Below the pieces are notes generated by a model. The model made no database searches, was not told where the DNA came from, and saw only the letters and a program-made list of their open reading frames with translations. The translations under genes and the position numbers were made by a program. Shown here one piece after another: positions 33,865-42,132 of a stretch of 64,000 nt of DNA. How positions within the stretch are numbered: position 1 is the stretch's first letter; every line of letters starts with the position of its first letter. Origin of the DNA: Herbidospora sakaeratensis (GTDB taxonomy: Bacteria; Actinomycetota; Actinomycetes; Streptosporangiales; Streptosporangiaceae); NCBI RefSeq assembly GCF_001570525.1, contig NZ_BBXC01000023.1:85494-149493 (forward strand), written 5' to 3'.

Positions 33865-34986
33865 TCAGGCCGACATGATGGCGATCCCCAGGCACATCTC
33901 GTCGGCGGTGCCCTCGCCCCACACCACGTAGCGGGCCGGTTCCTTCTCCAGCTGCGGCAGCATGCTCCGCAGTTTCGCGTCGTGCGTGCAGGTCACCCGC
34001 ACCACGTCGCCCTCGCCGACCTTCACCGGCGCGGGCAGCGGGCGCAGCGCCTGGTCGTCGAAGTCGTATTCGGGGACGTCGAGCAACGTCCGCGCACCGG
34101 GCGTGCCCGGGTTGAGCTCGATCTTGATCGACCGGCCGAGCAGGTGCATGTGCCCGGCCAGGGCGTGCAGCAGGCCCTCCTGCGGCACGGGGATGTCGCA
34201 GTGCTGGGTCGGTCCCGGCCTGGCCGGGCCGCACAACTCGGTCAGCGAGCCGGGCGTGCGCGCCGACTCCTCCCCGAACCGGCGGCCGATGTCCGCGACG
34301 GCGGCCTCCCGCTCGCAGAGCGGCCCCGACTCCCCGGCGGCGCAGGGCAGTTCGACGGCCGCCGGGAACAGGGCGGTGCCGAGAGGCTGAAGCTGCTTGT
34401 CGCTGACCCGCAGCCGGATGGCCGACTGGTCGGCCCCGTCGCCCGCGCGGGTGTTGTAGTGGACCTGCATGACGAGCTGGCTCCCCGGCGGGATCGGGTG
34501 GCCGTACCTGGGGTCGAGCAGCGTCTCGCGGTCGCCCGGCGCCCAGTGGGCCACCCAGCCGGCCTCCCTGACCCCGGCGTCGGCGAAGCAGGTCCAGCCC
34601 TGGCCGGGGGCGGCGGCGTCCATCTTCTTCGCCTCGGCGACCTGTTCCGGGGCCAGCCGGAAGAAGATCGCGTGGTGCACGATGGCCAGGTTGAGCGGCT
34701 GGAACTGGGCCCCGGTCAGGAATCCGGCGCCCTGCGTGCCGGGGTCGATGAGGAAGCACCGGTAGTCGTCGGACCCGCCGTTGGGTCCTTTGGGGGTGTA
34801 GGGCTCCGGCATCGTCAGCGTGACGAACCGCTCCCCGTCGCGCAGCGGCTGCGCCGGCGCCTTGGTGGCCGCGTGGCCGTGCTTGGGTGTGGCGGCGGGC
34901 GCCGGCGCCGCCGTCTCCTGCGTTCCACAGGCCGCCGTCACCACTAAGACCAGGAGCGCGGCCAGGCTTCCCCGAAGTCCATTCAT
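33865..34986 (-). CDS. PHM-type copper monooxygenase-like lipoprotein
   Basis: A 373-residue exported protein with a lipoprotein-like signal ending VVTAAC (Cys20; the -3 residue is Thr, so the lipobox is near-canonical). It contains every copper ligand of peptidylglycine alpha-hydroxylating/dopamine beta-type monooxygenases: CuH site H104-H105 (VHHAIFF) and H176 (QVHYNT), and CuM site H279 and H281 (AGHMHLLG) and M364 (ADEMCLGI). The two-domain length also fits. These enzymes hydroxylate C-H bonds with O2 and ascorbate; the bacterial members are little studied and the substrate here is unknown. It is followed 16 bases later by the YibE/F membrane protein. Confidence 0.85.
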   Translation of the reverse strand: MNGLRGSLAALLVLVVTAACGTQETAAPAPAATPKHGHAATKAPAQPLRDGERFVTLTMPEPYTPKGPNGGSDDYRCFLIDPGTQGAGFLTGAQFQPLNLAIVHHAIFFRLAPEQVAEAKKMDAAAPGQGWTCFADAGVREAGWVAHWAPGDRETLLDPRYGHPIPPGSQLVMQVHYNTRAGDGADQSAIRLRVSDKQLQPLGTALFPAAVELPCAAGESGPLCEREAAVADIGRRFGEESARTPGSLTELCGPARPGPTQHCDIPVPQEGLLHALAGHMHLLGRSIKIELNPGTPGARTLLDVPEYDFDDQALRPLPAPVKVGEGDVVRVTCTHDAKLRSMLPQLEKEPARYVVWGEGTADEMCLGIAIMSA

Positions 34987-35063
34987 GTGTTCAACGCTGA
35001 TACACCGGGCGTTACCCGGCCATCCTCCTTTGGGAGGGAGGGGTCGTTCCTTCGGATGGGCCC

Positions 35064-35927
35064 CTATGTCGACTCTCGTATGACGAGTTCGGCGGGCAGC
35101 ACGATCGAGGCGAGCGGCCCGCCGCCCATCCGGTCGACCAGCAGCCGGGTCATCGCGCCGACCTGTTCGGCCACCGGGTGCCGGACGGTCGTGAGCGGCG
35201 GATGCGTGAACCGGGCCGCCTCGAAGTCGTCGTAGCCGGCCACCGCGACGTCGTCGGGCACCCGCCGGCCGGCCCGGCGCAGCGTCTGGAGCGCGCCGAT
35301 GGCCATCAGGTCGTTGGCCGCGAAGACGGCGTCGACGTCGGGCTCGGCCGCGAGCAGGCGGGCCATCGCCTCGGCGCCCGACTGCCGGGTGAAGTCGCCG
35401 TGGACGACGTGCGCCCGATGCCCGGCGTCGCCGACCGCGCCGAGGTAACCGGCCAGCCGGTCCTGCCCGGCGATCATGTCGGGCGGCCCGGCGATCGTGG
35501 CGACCGTCCGGCGGCCCCGGTTGAGCAGGTGGTTCACCGCCAGCCGCGCCCCGGAGGGGTTGTCGCTGTCGGCGAACCCGATCGGCACGGAGGGCGCGGG
35601 CCGCCCGTACGACACGACCGGCACCCCGATGCGGTCGATGGCCCCCGGAAGGGGGTCGGCGGCGTGCATCGACACGAGCATCACGCCGTCGACGTGGCCT
35701 CCCGCGACGTAGCGCTCGATGCGCGCCGAGCTCCCCGGGCCGGTGCCGAGCATCAGCACGAGCTGCCGGTCGACGTCGCCGAGCTCCCGGCTGACCGACC
35801 GGCTCACGAGCGCGAACAGCGGGTCTTCGGAGAACACCCGAGACAACGGTTCACCCACCACCAGCGCCACGGACCCAGCCACGCCGGCCACCCTTCCCGA
35901 GAAGTGCAAGAGAGCGATTTCCTGCAC
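35064..35927 (-). CDS. LacI-type sugar-sensing protein lacking the HTH domain
   Basis: The 287-residue product is the periplasmic-binding-protein-like core of a LacI/GalR regulator: SVALVVGEPLSRVFSEDPLF, VDGVMLVSMH, IPVVSYGRP-like PVVSYGRPAP, AVNHLLNRGRRTVATIAGP, AVFAANDLMAIGALQTLRRAGRRVPDDVAVAGYDDF and LTTVRHPV. The usual 55-60 residue N-terminal HTH and hinge are absent. Upstream codons in all three minus frames show no remnant. The GTG at 35927 has AAAGGA 7 bases upstream. The frame itself is open to 36128 but crosses the operator at 35974-35985 without HTH content. Either the DNA-binding part was deleted (pseudogene or decoy), or it works as a sensor with a partner. Confidence 0.75.
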   Translation of the reverse strand: MQEIALLHFSGRVAGVAGSVALVVGEPLSRVFSEDPLFALVSRSVSRELGDVDRQLVLMLGTGPGSSARIERYVAGGHVDGVMLVSMHAADPLPGAIDRIGVPVVSYGRPAPSVPIGFADSDNPSGARLAVNHLLNRGRRTVATIAGPPDMIAGQDRLAGYLGAVGDAGHRAHVVHGDFTRQSGAEAMARLLAAEPDVDAVFAANDLMAIGALQTLRRAGRRVPDDVAVAGYDDFEAARFTHPPLTTVRHPVAEQVGAMTRLLVDRMGGGPLASIVLPAELVIREST

Positions 35928-35973
35928 AGGCTGGTCCTTTCCGCAGAACACGTCAAGACCCAAAGTTTTCCGA

Positions 35974-35985
35974 GAGAGCGCTCTC
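35974..35985. promoter_or_regulatory. LacI-family operator upstream of the laminarinase
   Basis: GAGAGCGCTCTC, a perfect 12-base palindrome with the central CG step typical of LacI/GalR sites. It lies between the HTH-less LacI-like gene and the GH16 gene. Confidence 0.7.
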
Positions 35986-36166
35986 AATTTTCGCACCGGA
36001 CCTATTGACCACTGTGAGACGAGCGGAGCACAGTGTCGGGCAGACCGATCCGCCGTCGCGGCGTCATCCCCACCCCGCCAGGGGCCGTCTCCAGCGGCCC
36101 CTCCGCGAGGCTGCCCGGGAACCGTCACCGGCGCCGCCTGGGAGCGGATCGGAGAGAGGGTCCATC

Positions 36167-37555
36167 ATGCTCACTCGAGTCACCCGATTAGCGGCGGCGG
36201 CCGTCGTCGCGGCCACGGCGCTGGTCGGCGTCCCGGCCGCCGCGTCGGTCCCGTCGACGCCGTCGGGCTGGTCGCTGGTCTGGGCCGACGACTTCACCGG
36301 CTCGGCCAACACGCTGCCGTCGTCGTCCAACTGGATCGTCGACACCGGCTACGGCTACTCCGGCGGCCCGTCCAACTGGGGCACCGGCGAGATCCAGCAG
36401 TACACGGCCAACACCCAGAACCTGAGCCTCGACGGCAGCGGCAACCTGCGCATCACCCCGATCAAGGCGAGCAACGGCTCGTGGACGTCGGGCCGCATCG
36501 AGACCCGCCGCGCCGACTTCAAGCCCTCGGCGGGCGGCGTGCTGCGCATCGAGGGCCGGATCCAGATGCCCAACGTGACCGGCGCCTCGGCGATGGGCTA
36601 CTGGCCGGCCTTCTGGTCGCTGGGCGCGCCCTACCGGGGCAACTACTGGAACTGGCCGGGCATCGGCGAGCTCGACATCATGGAGAACGTCAACGGCGTC
36701 AACGCGGTCTGGGGAACGCTCCACTGCGGCGTCAACCCGGGCGGCCCGTGCAACGAGACCAACGGCCTGGGCGCCAGCCGGGCGTGCCCCAACTCCAGCT
36801 GCCAGTCGGCCTTCCACACCTACCGCCTCGAATGGGACCGCAGCGTCTCCCCCAACCAGATCCGCTGGTACGTCGACGGCATCCAATTCTTCAGCGTCAA
36901 CCAGGCCCAGTTCGACTCGACGACCTGGTCGAACATGACGAACCACAACGGCTACTTCCTGCTGCTGAACGTGGCGATCGGCGGGGCCTTCCCCAACGGC
37001 GTGGCCGGCTACTCGACGCCGACGTCCTCGACGGTCTCCGGGAAGCCGATGCTGGTCGACTACGTGGCCGTCTGGCACAGCGGCGGCGGCACCACCAACC
37101 CCAGCCCGACGCCGACGCCCTCCCCGACCGGGGGCGGCGGCGGGGTGAACGCCCGCTCCACCATCCAGGCCGAGGCCTACCAGGCGCAGAGCGGCACCCA
37201 GCTGGAGACGACCACCGACGGCGGCGGCGGCCAGAACGTCGCCTACCTCTCCAACGGCGACTACCTGCGCTTCGACAACGTGCAGTTCGGCACGTCGGCG
37301 GCCACCCAGTTCCGGGCCCGGGTGGCGTCGGGCGCGACCGGCGGGGTGAGCGGCCTGATCCAGGTGCGCCTGGGCAGCCCGACCGCCACCCCGATCGGCA
37401 GCCTGTCGGTGGGCAACACCGGCGGCTGGCAGACCTGGCAGACGATCCCGGCCAACATCGGCGGGGTCACCGGAACGCAGACGGTCTACCTGACCTTCAG
37501 CAGCGGCCAACCGGCCGACTTCGTCAACCTGAACTGGTTCACCTTCGGCTCGTGA
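36167..37555 (+). CDS. Secreted GH16 endo-beta-1,3-glucanase with CBM6
   Basis: A 462-residue secreted laminarinase. Signal peptide about 1-27 (AAAAVVAATALVGVPAAAS); GH16 domain about 30-305 with the catalytic motif GELDIMEN (nucleophile E168, D170, acid/base E173); Pro/Thr/Gly linker; C-terminal family 6 carbohydrate-binding module (about 325-462: IQAEAYQAQSGTQLE, YLSNGDYLRFDNV, NLNWFTFGS). It hydrolyses beta-1,3-glucans such as laminarin or fungal wall glucan. GAGAGG stands about 9 bases before the ATG at 36167, which begins the signal peptide; the frame remains open upstream to 36005. A LacI-type palindrome lies about 180 bases upstream and a strong terminator 11 bases after the stop. Confidence 0.95.
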   Translation: MLTRVTRLAAAAVVAATALVGVPAAASVPSTPSGWSLVWADDFTGSANTLPSSSNWIVDTGYGYSGGPSNWGTGEIQQYTANTQNLSLDGSGNLRITPIKASNGSWTSGRIETRRADFKPSAGGVLRIEGRIQMPNVTGASAMGYWPAFWSLGAPYRGNYWNWPGIGELDIMENVNGVNAVWGTLHCGVNPGGPCNETNGLGASRACPNSSCQSAFHTYRLEWDRSVSPNQIRWYVDGIQFFSVNQAQFDSTTWSNMTNHNGYFLLLNVAIGGAFPNGVAGYSTPTSSTVSGKPMLVDYVAVWHSGGGTTNPSPTPTPSPTGGGGGVNARSTIQAEAYQAQSGTQLETTTDGGGGQNVAYLSNGDYLRFDNVQFGTSAATQFRARVASGATGGVSGLIQVRLGSPTATPIGSLSVGNTGGWQTWQTIPANIGGVTGTQTVYLTFSSGQPADFVNLNWFTFGS

Positions 37556-37566
37556 CCCCCTGAGCG

Positions 37567-37596
37567 CCCCGGCCGATGCGGCGCCATCGGCCGGGG
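37567..37596. terminator. Hairpin terminator after the laminarinase
   Basis: A perfect 12-base stem, CCCCGGCCGATG and CATCGGCCGGGG, with a 6-base loop, starting 11 bases after the GH16 stop. Confidence 0.85.
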
Positions 37597-37722
37597 TCAG
37601 CCGTCGCCGGACAGCTCCTTCAGCTGGGGCACCTCGACCGTCGCGAGGTAGTTGATCTCGACCCCGCCCATCTGGGTGCAGGCCCCCGGTCCGGCTGCGG
37701 GCAGCAGCCGGATACGCCTCAT
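37597..37722 (-). CDS. Possible 41-residue peptide gene
   Basis: A minus-strand ATG frame codes for 41 residues beginning MRRIRLLPAAGPGACTQMGG and ending PQLKELSGDG, with one Cys. It fills the space between two strong terminators (37567-37596 and 37750-37777), so it would need its own promoter; none is obvious and the ribosome binding site is weak. The composition (Asn, Tyr and Leu in the middle, an acidic tail) is not that of random GC-rich sequence. It could be a small peptide precursor or a fragment of a lost gene. I do not recognise the family. Confidence 0.35.
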   Translation of the reverse strand: MRRIRLLPAAGPGACTQMGGVEINYLATVEVPQLKELSGDG

Positions 37723-37749
37723 GGCGGTTGCGCGGGCCCCGGAAACGAA

Positions 37750-37777
37750 TACGGCCCCCGCGCGGGCGGGGGCCGTA
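37750..37777 (-). terminator. Hairpin terminator after the DHA2 exporter gene
   Basis: A perfect 12-base stem, TACGGCCCCCGC and GCGGGGGCCGTA, with a 4-base loop, 20 bases beyond the exporter stop, followed on the minus strand by a T-containing stretch (TTCGTTTCC). Confidence 0.85.
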
Positions 37778-37796
37778 CCGGACAGAAAGAACGGGG

Positions 37797-39377
37797 TCAG
37801 AGAGCCGCCACCGGCTCCTCCTTGCTGAGCTCCTCGGGGCCGCCCCGGAGCGGGATCTCCTTGATGAAGGCCGCCAGGATCGGAACGGCGACCGCGAAGA
37901 CGATCGCCCAGAGGAACACGCCGCTGATCGCGCCGGCCAGCGACTCCAGGAAGCCGGTCTTGATCTGCGGCGGGAGCTGGGCCAGGGCCGCGGGGCTCAT
38001 CTGGCCGCCCGAGGCGACCATGTCGGCCGACTGCTCGCCGAACTTCTCGCGCAGGCTGTCGGCCAGGTGGTTGTTGAACACCGCGCCGAACAGGGCCACG
38101 CCGAACGAGCCGCCGATCGACCGGAAGAAGGTCGAGGCGCTGGAGGCCACGCCCAGGTCCTTCTGCTCCACGCTGTTCTGCGCGATCAGCATGGTGGTCT
38201 GCATCAGGAAGCCCATGCCGAGGCCGAGCACGGCGATGAACACGCCGGTCTGCCACAGCGGGGTGTTGACGTCCATCAGCGTGAGCAGGCCCATGCCGAC
38301 GGCCATGACGACGCCGCCGATGACCGGGAACGCCTTGTACTTGCCGGTCGTGGTGATGCGCTTGCCGACGTAGAGGGAGACGACCATCGAGGCGGCCATC
38401 ATCGGCAGCAGGAGCAGGCCGGAGTTGGTCGCCGAGGCGCCCTGGACCAGCTGCTGGAACAGCGGCAGGAACGAGATCGCGCCGAACATGGCGAAGCCGA
38501 GCAGGAAGCCGATCCACGAGATCAGGTTGAAGTTGCGGTCCTTGAAGACGTGCAGCGGCATGATCGGCTCGGCGGCGCGCCGCTCGACCGGGATGAACGC
38601 CGCGAACGACACGACCGCGAGCACGGCCAGGCCGATGATCTGCCACGATCCCCACGGGTAGCCGTGACTCTGGCCCCCCCATGAGGTGATCAGGACCAAA
38701 GCGGTGATCCCGACCGTGAGGACGATCGCGCCGAACCAGTCGATGCGGTGCTCGGTGCGCTTCTTGGGCAGGTCGAGCTTGAGCCACAACCACACCAGCG
38801 AGATCCCGCCGAGCGGCAGGTTCACGTAGAAGGCCCAGCGCCAGTCGAGGTGGTCGGTGATGAAGCCGCCGGCGAGGGGACCGGCGATCATCGCGACCGA
38901 CATGATGGCGGCCATGATGCCCTGGTACTGACCGCGCTCGCGCGGCGGGACCAGGTCGCCGATGATGGCCATCACGCCGACGATGAGGCCGCCGGCGCCG
39001 AGGCCCTGGATCGCGCGGAAGGCGATCAGCTCGGTCATGCCGTTGTCGACGCCGCCGAGGAACTCCGAGCCGGCCATGCCGCACAGGGCCGAACCGACCA
39101 GGAAGATGACGATCGAGGTGAGGAAGACGGTCTTGCGGCCGTAGAGGTCGCCCAGCTTGCCCCAGATGGGCGTGGACACCGTGGTGCCCAGGATGTAGGC
39201 GGTGGTGACCCAGGTGAAGTATTCGAGACCGTTCAGCTCGCCGACGATGCGGGGCATCGCGGTGCCGACGATCATGTTGTCGAGGAAGGCGAGCATCATC
39301 GCCAGGAGCAACCCCGGCAAGATGATCATGACTTCTCTGGACCGCGCCGGAGGAGGACTGGCGGCGGTTTCCGACAT
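37797..39377 (-). CDS. DHA2-family MFS drug exporter (EmrB/QacA type)
   Basis: A 526-residue proton-driven multidrug exporter with about 14 transmembrane helices. Family motifs: LAFLDNMIVGTAMPRI in helix 1 (DHA2 motif D1), GKLGDLYGRKTVF (MFS motif A), and the antiporter-type helix 5 region around GPLAGGFITDHLDWRWAFYVNLP. The C-terminal third contains a loop with MSPAALAQLPPQIKTGFLESLAGA. The gene is divergent from a TetR gene across 115 bases holding a perfect 18-base operator, the classical layout of a drug-inducible pump. A hairpin terminator follows. The drug cannot be predicted. Confidence 0.93.
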   Translation of the reverse strand: MSETAASPPPARSREVMIILPGLLLAMMLAFLDNMIVGTAMPRIVGELNGLEYFTWVTTAYILGTTVSTPIWGKLGDLYGRKTVFLTSIVIFLVGSALCGMAGSEFLGGVDNGMTELIAFRAIQGLGAGGLIVGVMAIIGDLVPPRERGQYQGIMAAIMSVAMIAGPLAGGFITDHLDWRWAFYVNLPLGGISLVWLWLKLDLPKKRTEHRIDWFGAIVLTVGITALVLITSWGGQSHGYPWGSWQIIGLAVLAVVSFAAFIPVERRAAEPIMPLHVFKDRNFNLISWIGFLLGFAMFGAISFLPLFQQLVQGASATNSGLLLLPMMAASMVVSLYVGKRITTTGKYKAFPVIGGVVMAVGMGLLTLMDVNTPLWQTGVFIAVLGLGMGFLMQTTMLIAQNSVEQKDLGVASSASTFFRSIGGSFGVALFGAVFNNHLADSLREKFGEQSADMVASGGQMSPAALAQLPPQIKTGFLESLAGAISGVFLWAIVFAVAVPILAAFIKEIPLRGGPEELSKEEPVAAL

Positions 39378-39407
39378 TGCGGGGCCCCCTTGTTAACCCA
39401 TGAACTT

Positions 39408-39425
39408 ACTTGCCGACCGGCAAGT
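39408..39425. promoter_or_regulatory. TetR operator between the exporter and its regulator
   Basis: ACTTGCCG-AC-CGGCAAGT, a perfect 8-2-8 inverted repeat, 31 bases upstream of the exporter start. It is the likely binding site of the TetR protein at 39493. Confidence 0.8.
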
Positions 39426-39492
39426 GGCCGGAGTTAAGGTAAGGTCCGTCTAAGCCGCCCGTCAAGTTGAATTAAAAGGACGACCAAACGCC

Positions 39493-40083
39493 ATGAGCGA
39501 ACGCGCGTTCGCCCCTCGGGAGACCCGAGACAAGACCCGCGACACCCGTGCGCGCATCCAGGAGATCGCGCTCGAACTGTTCACCGAGCAGGGCTACGAG
39601 GCGACCTCGCTGCGCGAGATCGCCGAGGCGCTGGGGGTGACCAAGGCGGCCCTCTACTACCACTTCAAGACGAAGGAGGACATCGTCGCGGGCATGGTCC
39701 TCGACCGCATCGCGACGCTCGACGTGATCATCGACGAACTGCGCGCCCACGACACGGTCACGCCCGAGGTCCGCCGCGCCGCCGTCGTCCGCTATGCCGA
39801 GGGCGCCTACGAGGGCCGCGCGATCACCCGCTTCATGGAGCGCAACCCGACCGCGATGAAGCACCACCCGGTGATGTTGCGCATGCGTGAGAAGGTGATG
39901 GAGCTCAGCGAGCTCCTGATCGACCACGACCAGCCGCTGACCCGCCGCCTCAAGCACGGCCTGGCCCTGTTCGCCATCCACGCGGTCGGTTTCATGCTGC
40001 CCGACCCGAAGATCGACGAGAACGAGAAGTACGAGGCCTCGCTGAAGGTTGCCCTGGAATTGATCGAGGCGACCGGGAGTTGA
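39493..40083 (+). CDS. TetR-family repressor of the DHA2 exporter
   Basis: A 196-residue TetR regulator. The HTH reads IQEIALELFTEQGYEATSLR, then IAEALGVTKAALYYHFKTKEDI, within residues 20-68. The ligand-binding part is helical and ends LKVALELIEATGS. It is divergent from the exporter with an 18-base operator between them and is followed 27 bases later by a deazaflavin-dependent reductase gene on the same strand. Repression of pump and reductase together would make a detoxification unit: modification plus export. AAAGGA lies about 12 bases before the ATG, which is long but usable. Confidence 0.92.
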   Translation: MSERAFAPRETRDKTRDTRARIQEIALELFTEQGYEATSLREIAEALGVTKAALYYHFKTKEDIVAGMVLDRIATLDVIIDELRAHDTVTPEVRRAAVVRYAEGAYEGRAITRFMERNPTAMKHHPVMLRMREKVMELSELLIDHDQPLTRRLKHGLALFAIHAVGFMLPDPKIDENEKYEASLKVALELIEATGS

Positions 40084-40110
40084 TCCGCCCGAAAGGGTAG
40101 GTGACTCCAC

Positions 40111-40512
40111 ATGCTTTACGGTAAGGAACACGTCGAGCGTTACCAGGCCACCGACGGCGCCGAGGGTCACGACTGGCAGGGCACGACGGCCGCCCTGCTG
40201 ACCACGACGGGCCGCCGCTCCGGCACGAAGCACACGACACCGCTGATCTACCAGAAGTACGGCGACGACTATCTGCTGGTCGCCTCGAAGGGCGGCGCGG
40301 ACGCCCCGCCCGAGTGGTATCTGAACCTCCAGGCCAACCCCGAGGTGGAGTTCCAGGTCTTGGGCGACAAGTTCCGCGCCCACGCCCGGACCGCCACCCC
40401 GGAGGAGAAGCCCGGCATGTGGCAGGTGATGGCCGCCGCCTGGCCCGACTACGACGAGTACACGAAGAAGACCGACCGCGAGATCCCGGTCGTCGTCATC
40501 GAACGCGCCTAG
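40111..40512 (+). CDS. Deazaflavin (F420)-dependent nitroreductase-family protein
   Basis: A 133-residue split-barrel protein of the DDN family. The signatures are ALLTTTGRRSGTKHTTPLIY, DYLLVASKGGADAPPEWYLN and NPEVEFQVLGDKF, which form the F420 phosphate and deazaflavin site in Mycobacterium Ddn and relatives. These enzymes reduce quinones, nitro compounds or enones with F420H2. No signal peptide. It is probably co-transcribed with the TetR gene 27 bases upstream. Its TAG stop abuts the TAG of the convergent SDR gene with no spacer. Confidence 0.88.
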   Translation: MLYGKEHVERYQATDGAEGHDWQGTTAALLTTTGRRSGTKHTTPLIYQKYGDDYLLVASKGGADAPPEWYLNLQANPEVEFQVLGDKFRAHARTATPEEKPGMWQVMAAAWPDYDEYTKKTDREIPVVVIERA

Positions 40513-41211
40513 CTACCACGCGACCACGCCCTCCTCGTTGACGAACGTGCCCGTCGGGCCGTCGTCGCCGAGCAGGGCCATCGCCACCGACACGGCCGCG
40601 CCCTGGGCGGCCGTCCGGGTGCCCTGGAAGCCGTTGAGGTCGGTGGCGCAGTAGCCCGGTGAGATCGCGTTCACCTTGATCGGGGTGTCGGCCAGCTCCT
40701 TGGCGTACAGGGCGGTGACCATGTTGAGGGCCGTCTTGGACGACTGGTAGGCCAGGCTGTTCAGGTCGCCCCACGGGTTGGCCGGGTCGGTCGTGACCGT
40801 GAGGCTGCCGACCTCGCTCGAGACCATGACGATCCGGCCGGCGGGCGACTTGAGCAGCAGCGGCACCATCGTGTTGGTGACCGCGACGACGCCGAAGACG
40901 TTCACCTCGTAGAGCCCCCGCATCAGGTCGAGCGGGGTCTCGGTGGGCGGGCCGCCCTGCGCGATGCCGGCGTTGTTGACCAGGACGTCCAGGGAGCCGA
41001 ACCGGTCCGCCAGGTACGCGGCGGCCGCGCTGACGGTGGCGGGAGAGGTCACGTCGAGTTCGACGGAGGCGACGCCGAGGCGCGCGGCCGCCGCCGCTCC
41101 CCTGCCCGGGTCCCGGGCGCCGATCACCACGTCCACGCCCCGCTCCGCCAGGAGGCGGGCGGTCTCGAAGCCGATTCCCTTGTTCGCGCCGGTGACGAGT
41201 GCTGTTGTCAT
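40513..41211 (-). CDS. Short-chain dehydrogenase/reductase
   Basis: A 232-residue classical SDR. NADP-binding TGANKGIGFETARLLAERG at the N-terminus with IGARD after strand 2, DVLVNNAGIA near residue 80, catalytic Ser in VMVSSEVGSL, and Tyr/Lys in LAYQSSKTALNM, then VNAISPGYCATDLNG. It resembles carbonyl-reductase-like SDRs. It is divergent from an XRE regulator gene 102 bases away that probably controls it, an arrangement often seen in actinomycetes for MmyB-type regulators. The ATG at 41211 is used. The substrate is unknown. Confidence 0.92.
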   Translation of the reverse strand: MTTALVTGANKGIGFETARLLAERGVDVVIGARDPGRGAAAAARLGVASVELDVTSPATVSAAAAYLADRFGSLDVLVNNAGIAQGGPPTETPLDLMRGLYEVNVFGVVAVTNTMVPLLLKSPAGRIVMVSSEVGSLTVTTDPANPWGDLNSLAYQSSKTALNMVTALYAKELADTPIKVNAISPGYCATDLNGFQGTRTAAQGAAVSVAMALLGDDGPTGTFVNEEGVVAW

Positions 41212-41313
41212 GGCGTCCAGCGTGGGCGGGGCCGGACCGGGGCACGAGAGACCGCCCGAGGCTGGGATCGGCGGTACCACCCACGCGCCCCCGGCCAGGG
41301 GGAGAATCGGGAC

Positions 41314-42132
41314 ATGGACAGGAACGGGCTGGCCGACTTCCTCCGCACCCGCCGCGCCCGGCGCAAGCCCCGCGACGTCGGGCTGCCCGACGGCGCGCGG
41401 CGGCGGACGGCGGGGCTGCGGCGGCAGGAGGTCGCCGAGCTGGCGGGGATGTCGGTCGACTACTACATACGGCTGGAGCAGGCGCGCGGCCCCCGTCCGT
41501 CGCGGCAGATCCTCAACGCGCTGGCCCGCGCCCTGATGCTCAACGCCGACGAGCGGGCCCACCTCTACAACCTGGCCGGAGAGGCCCCCGCCCAGGTCAG
41601 CGTGGCGGCGACGCCGCCGCAGGGCGTGCTGGAGCTGCTGGCGACGCTCACCGACGTGCCGGCCTACGTGCTCGACGACGGGTTCGACGTGCTGGCCGCC
41701 AACCCGATGGCCCTGCACCTGATCCCCTACCTGCAGGTCGGCGGGAACGAGATGCGCGGCATCTTCGCCGGTCCGGTGCACCGCGAGGTCTGCCGGCACG
41801 CCGAGTCGTTCGCCGCGGCGGCGGTCCGCGAACTGAGGGCGGCCTCGGCCACCCGGCCCGAGCTGGCCGGCCTGGTCGCCGAACTGGCCGCGCGCAGCCC
41901 CCTGTTCACCGACCTCTGGGCCGCCCACGACGTGGAGATCCGTCGTGAGCTGCGCAAACAGCTGCTGCACGAGGTCGTCGGCGCGATCGACGTCCGGAGG
42001 CAGATCCTGGCCATCCCCGACTCGGGCCAACGCCTGATCATGTACGTCCCGGTCCCCGGCACCGGCGCGCAGGAGGCCCTCAGGAGGGTTCGGGAGCTGC
42101 TCGACCGACCGGGATACGCGCGGTCAGGGTGA
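41314..42132 (+). CDS. XRE-family regulator with MmyB-like ligand-binding domain
   Basis: A 272-residue regulator. The N-terminal Cro/CI-type HTH spans about 8-80 (LADFLRTRRARRKPRDVGLP, then RQEVAELAGMSVDYYIRLEQ), with the R-R-P-x-G-L-R-R-Q-E-V-A signature of the MmyB/MLTR group. The C-terminal part is PAS-like and in this family binds fatty acids (LTDVPAYVLDDGFDVLAANP, WAAHDVEIRR). It faces an SDR gene, which it probably regulates. Its last 53 bases overlap the convergent histidine kinase gene, so transcription of one runs antisense to the other's end. Confidence 0.92.
   Translation: MDRNGLADFLRTRRARRKPRDVGLPDGARRRTAGLRRQEVAELAGMSVDYYIRLEQARGPRPSRQILNALARALMLNADERAHLYNLAGEAPAQVSVAATPPQGVLELLATLTDVPAYVLDDGFDVLAANPMALHLIPYLQVGGNEMRGIFAGPVHREVCRHAESFAAAAVRELRAASATRPELAGLVAELAARSPLFTDLWAAHDVEIRRELRKQLLHEVVGAIDVRRQILAIPDSGQRLIMYVPVPGTGAQEALRRVRELLDRPGYARSG

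Noticed and set aside
35928-36128. A longer LacI-like protein starting at 36128.
   Set aside because: The extra 67 residues carry no HTH, cross the operator, and lack a ribosome binding site; the GTG at 35927 has one at correct spacing.
36005-36166. Laminarinase start at 36005.
   Set aside because: It would place 54 Arg/Pro-rich residues before a perfect signal peptide that begins at 36167.
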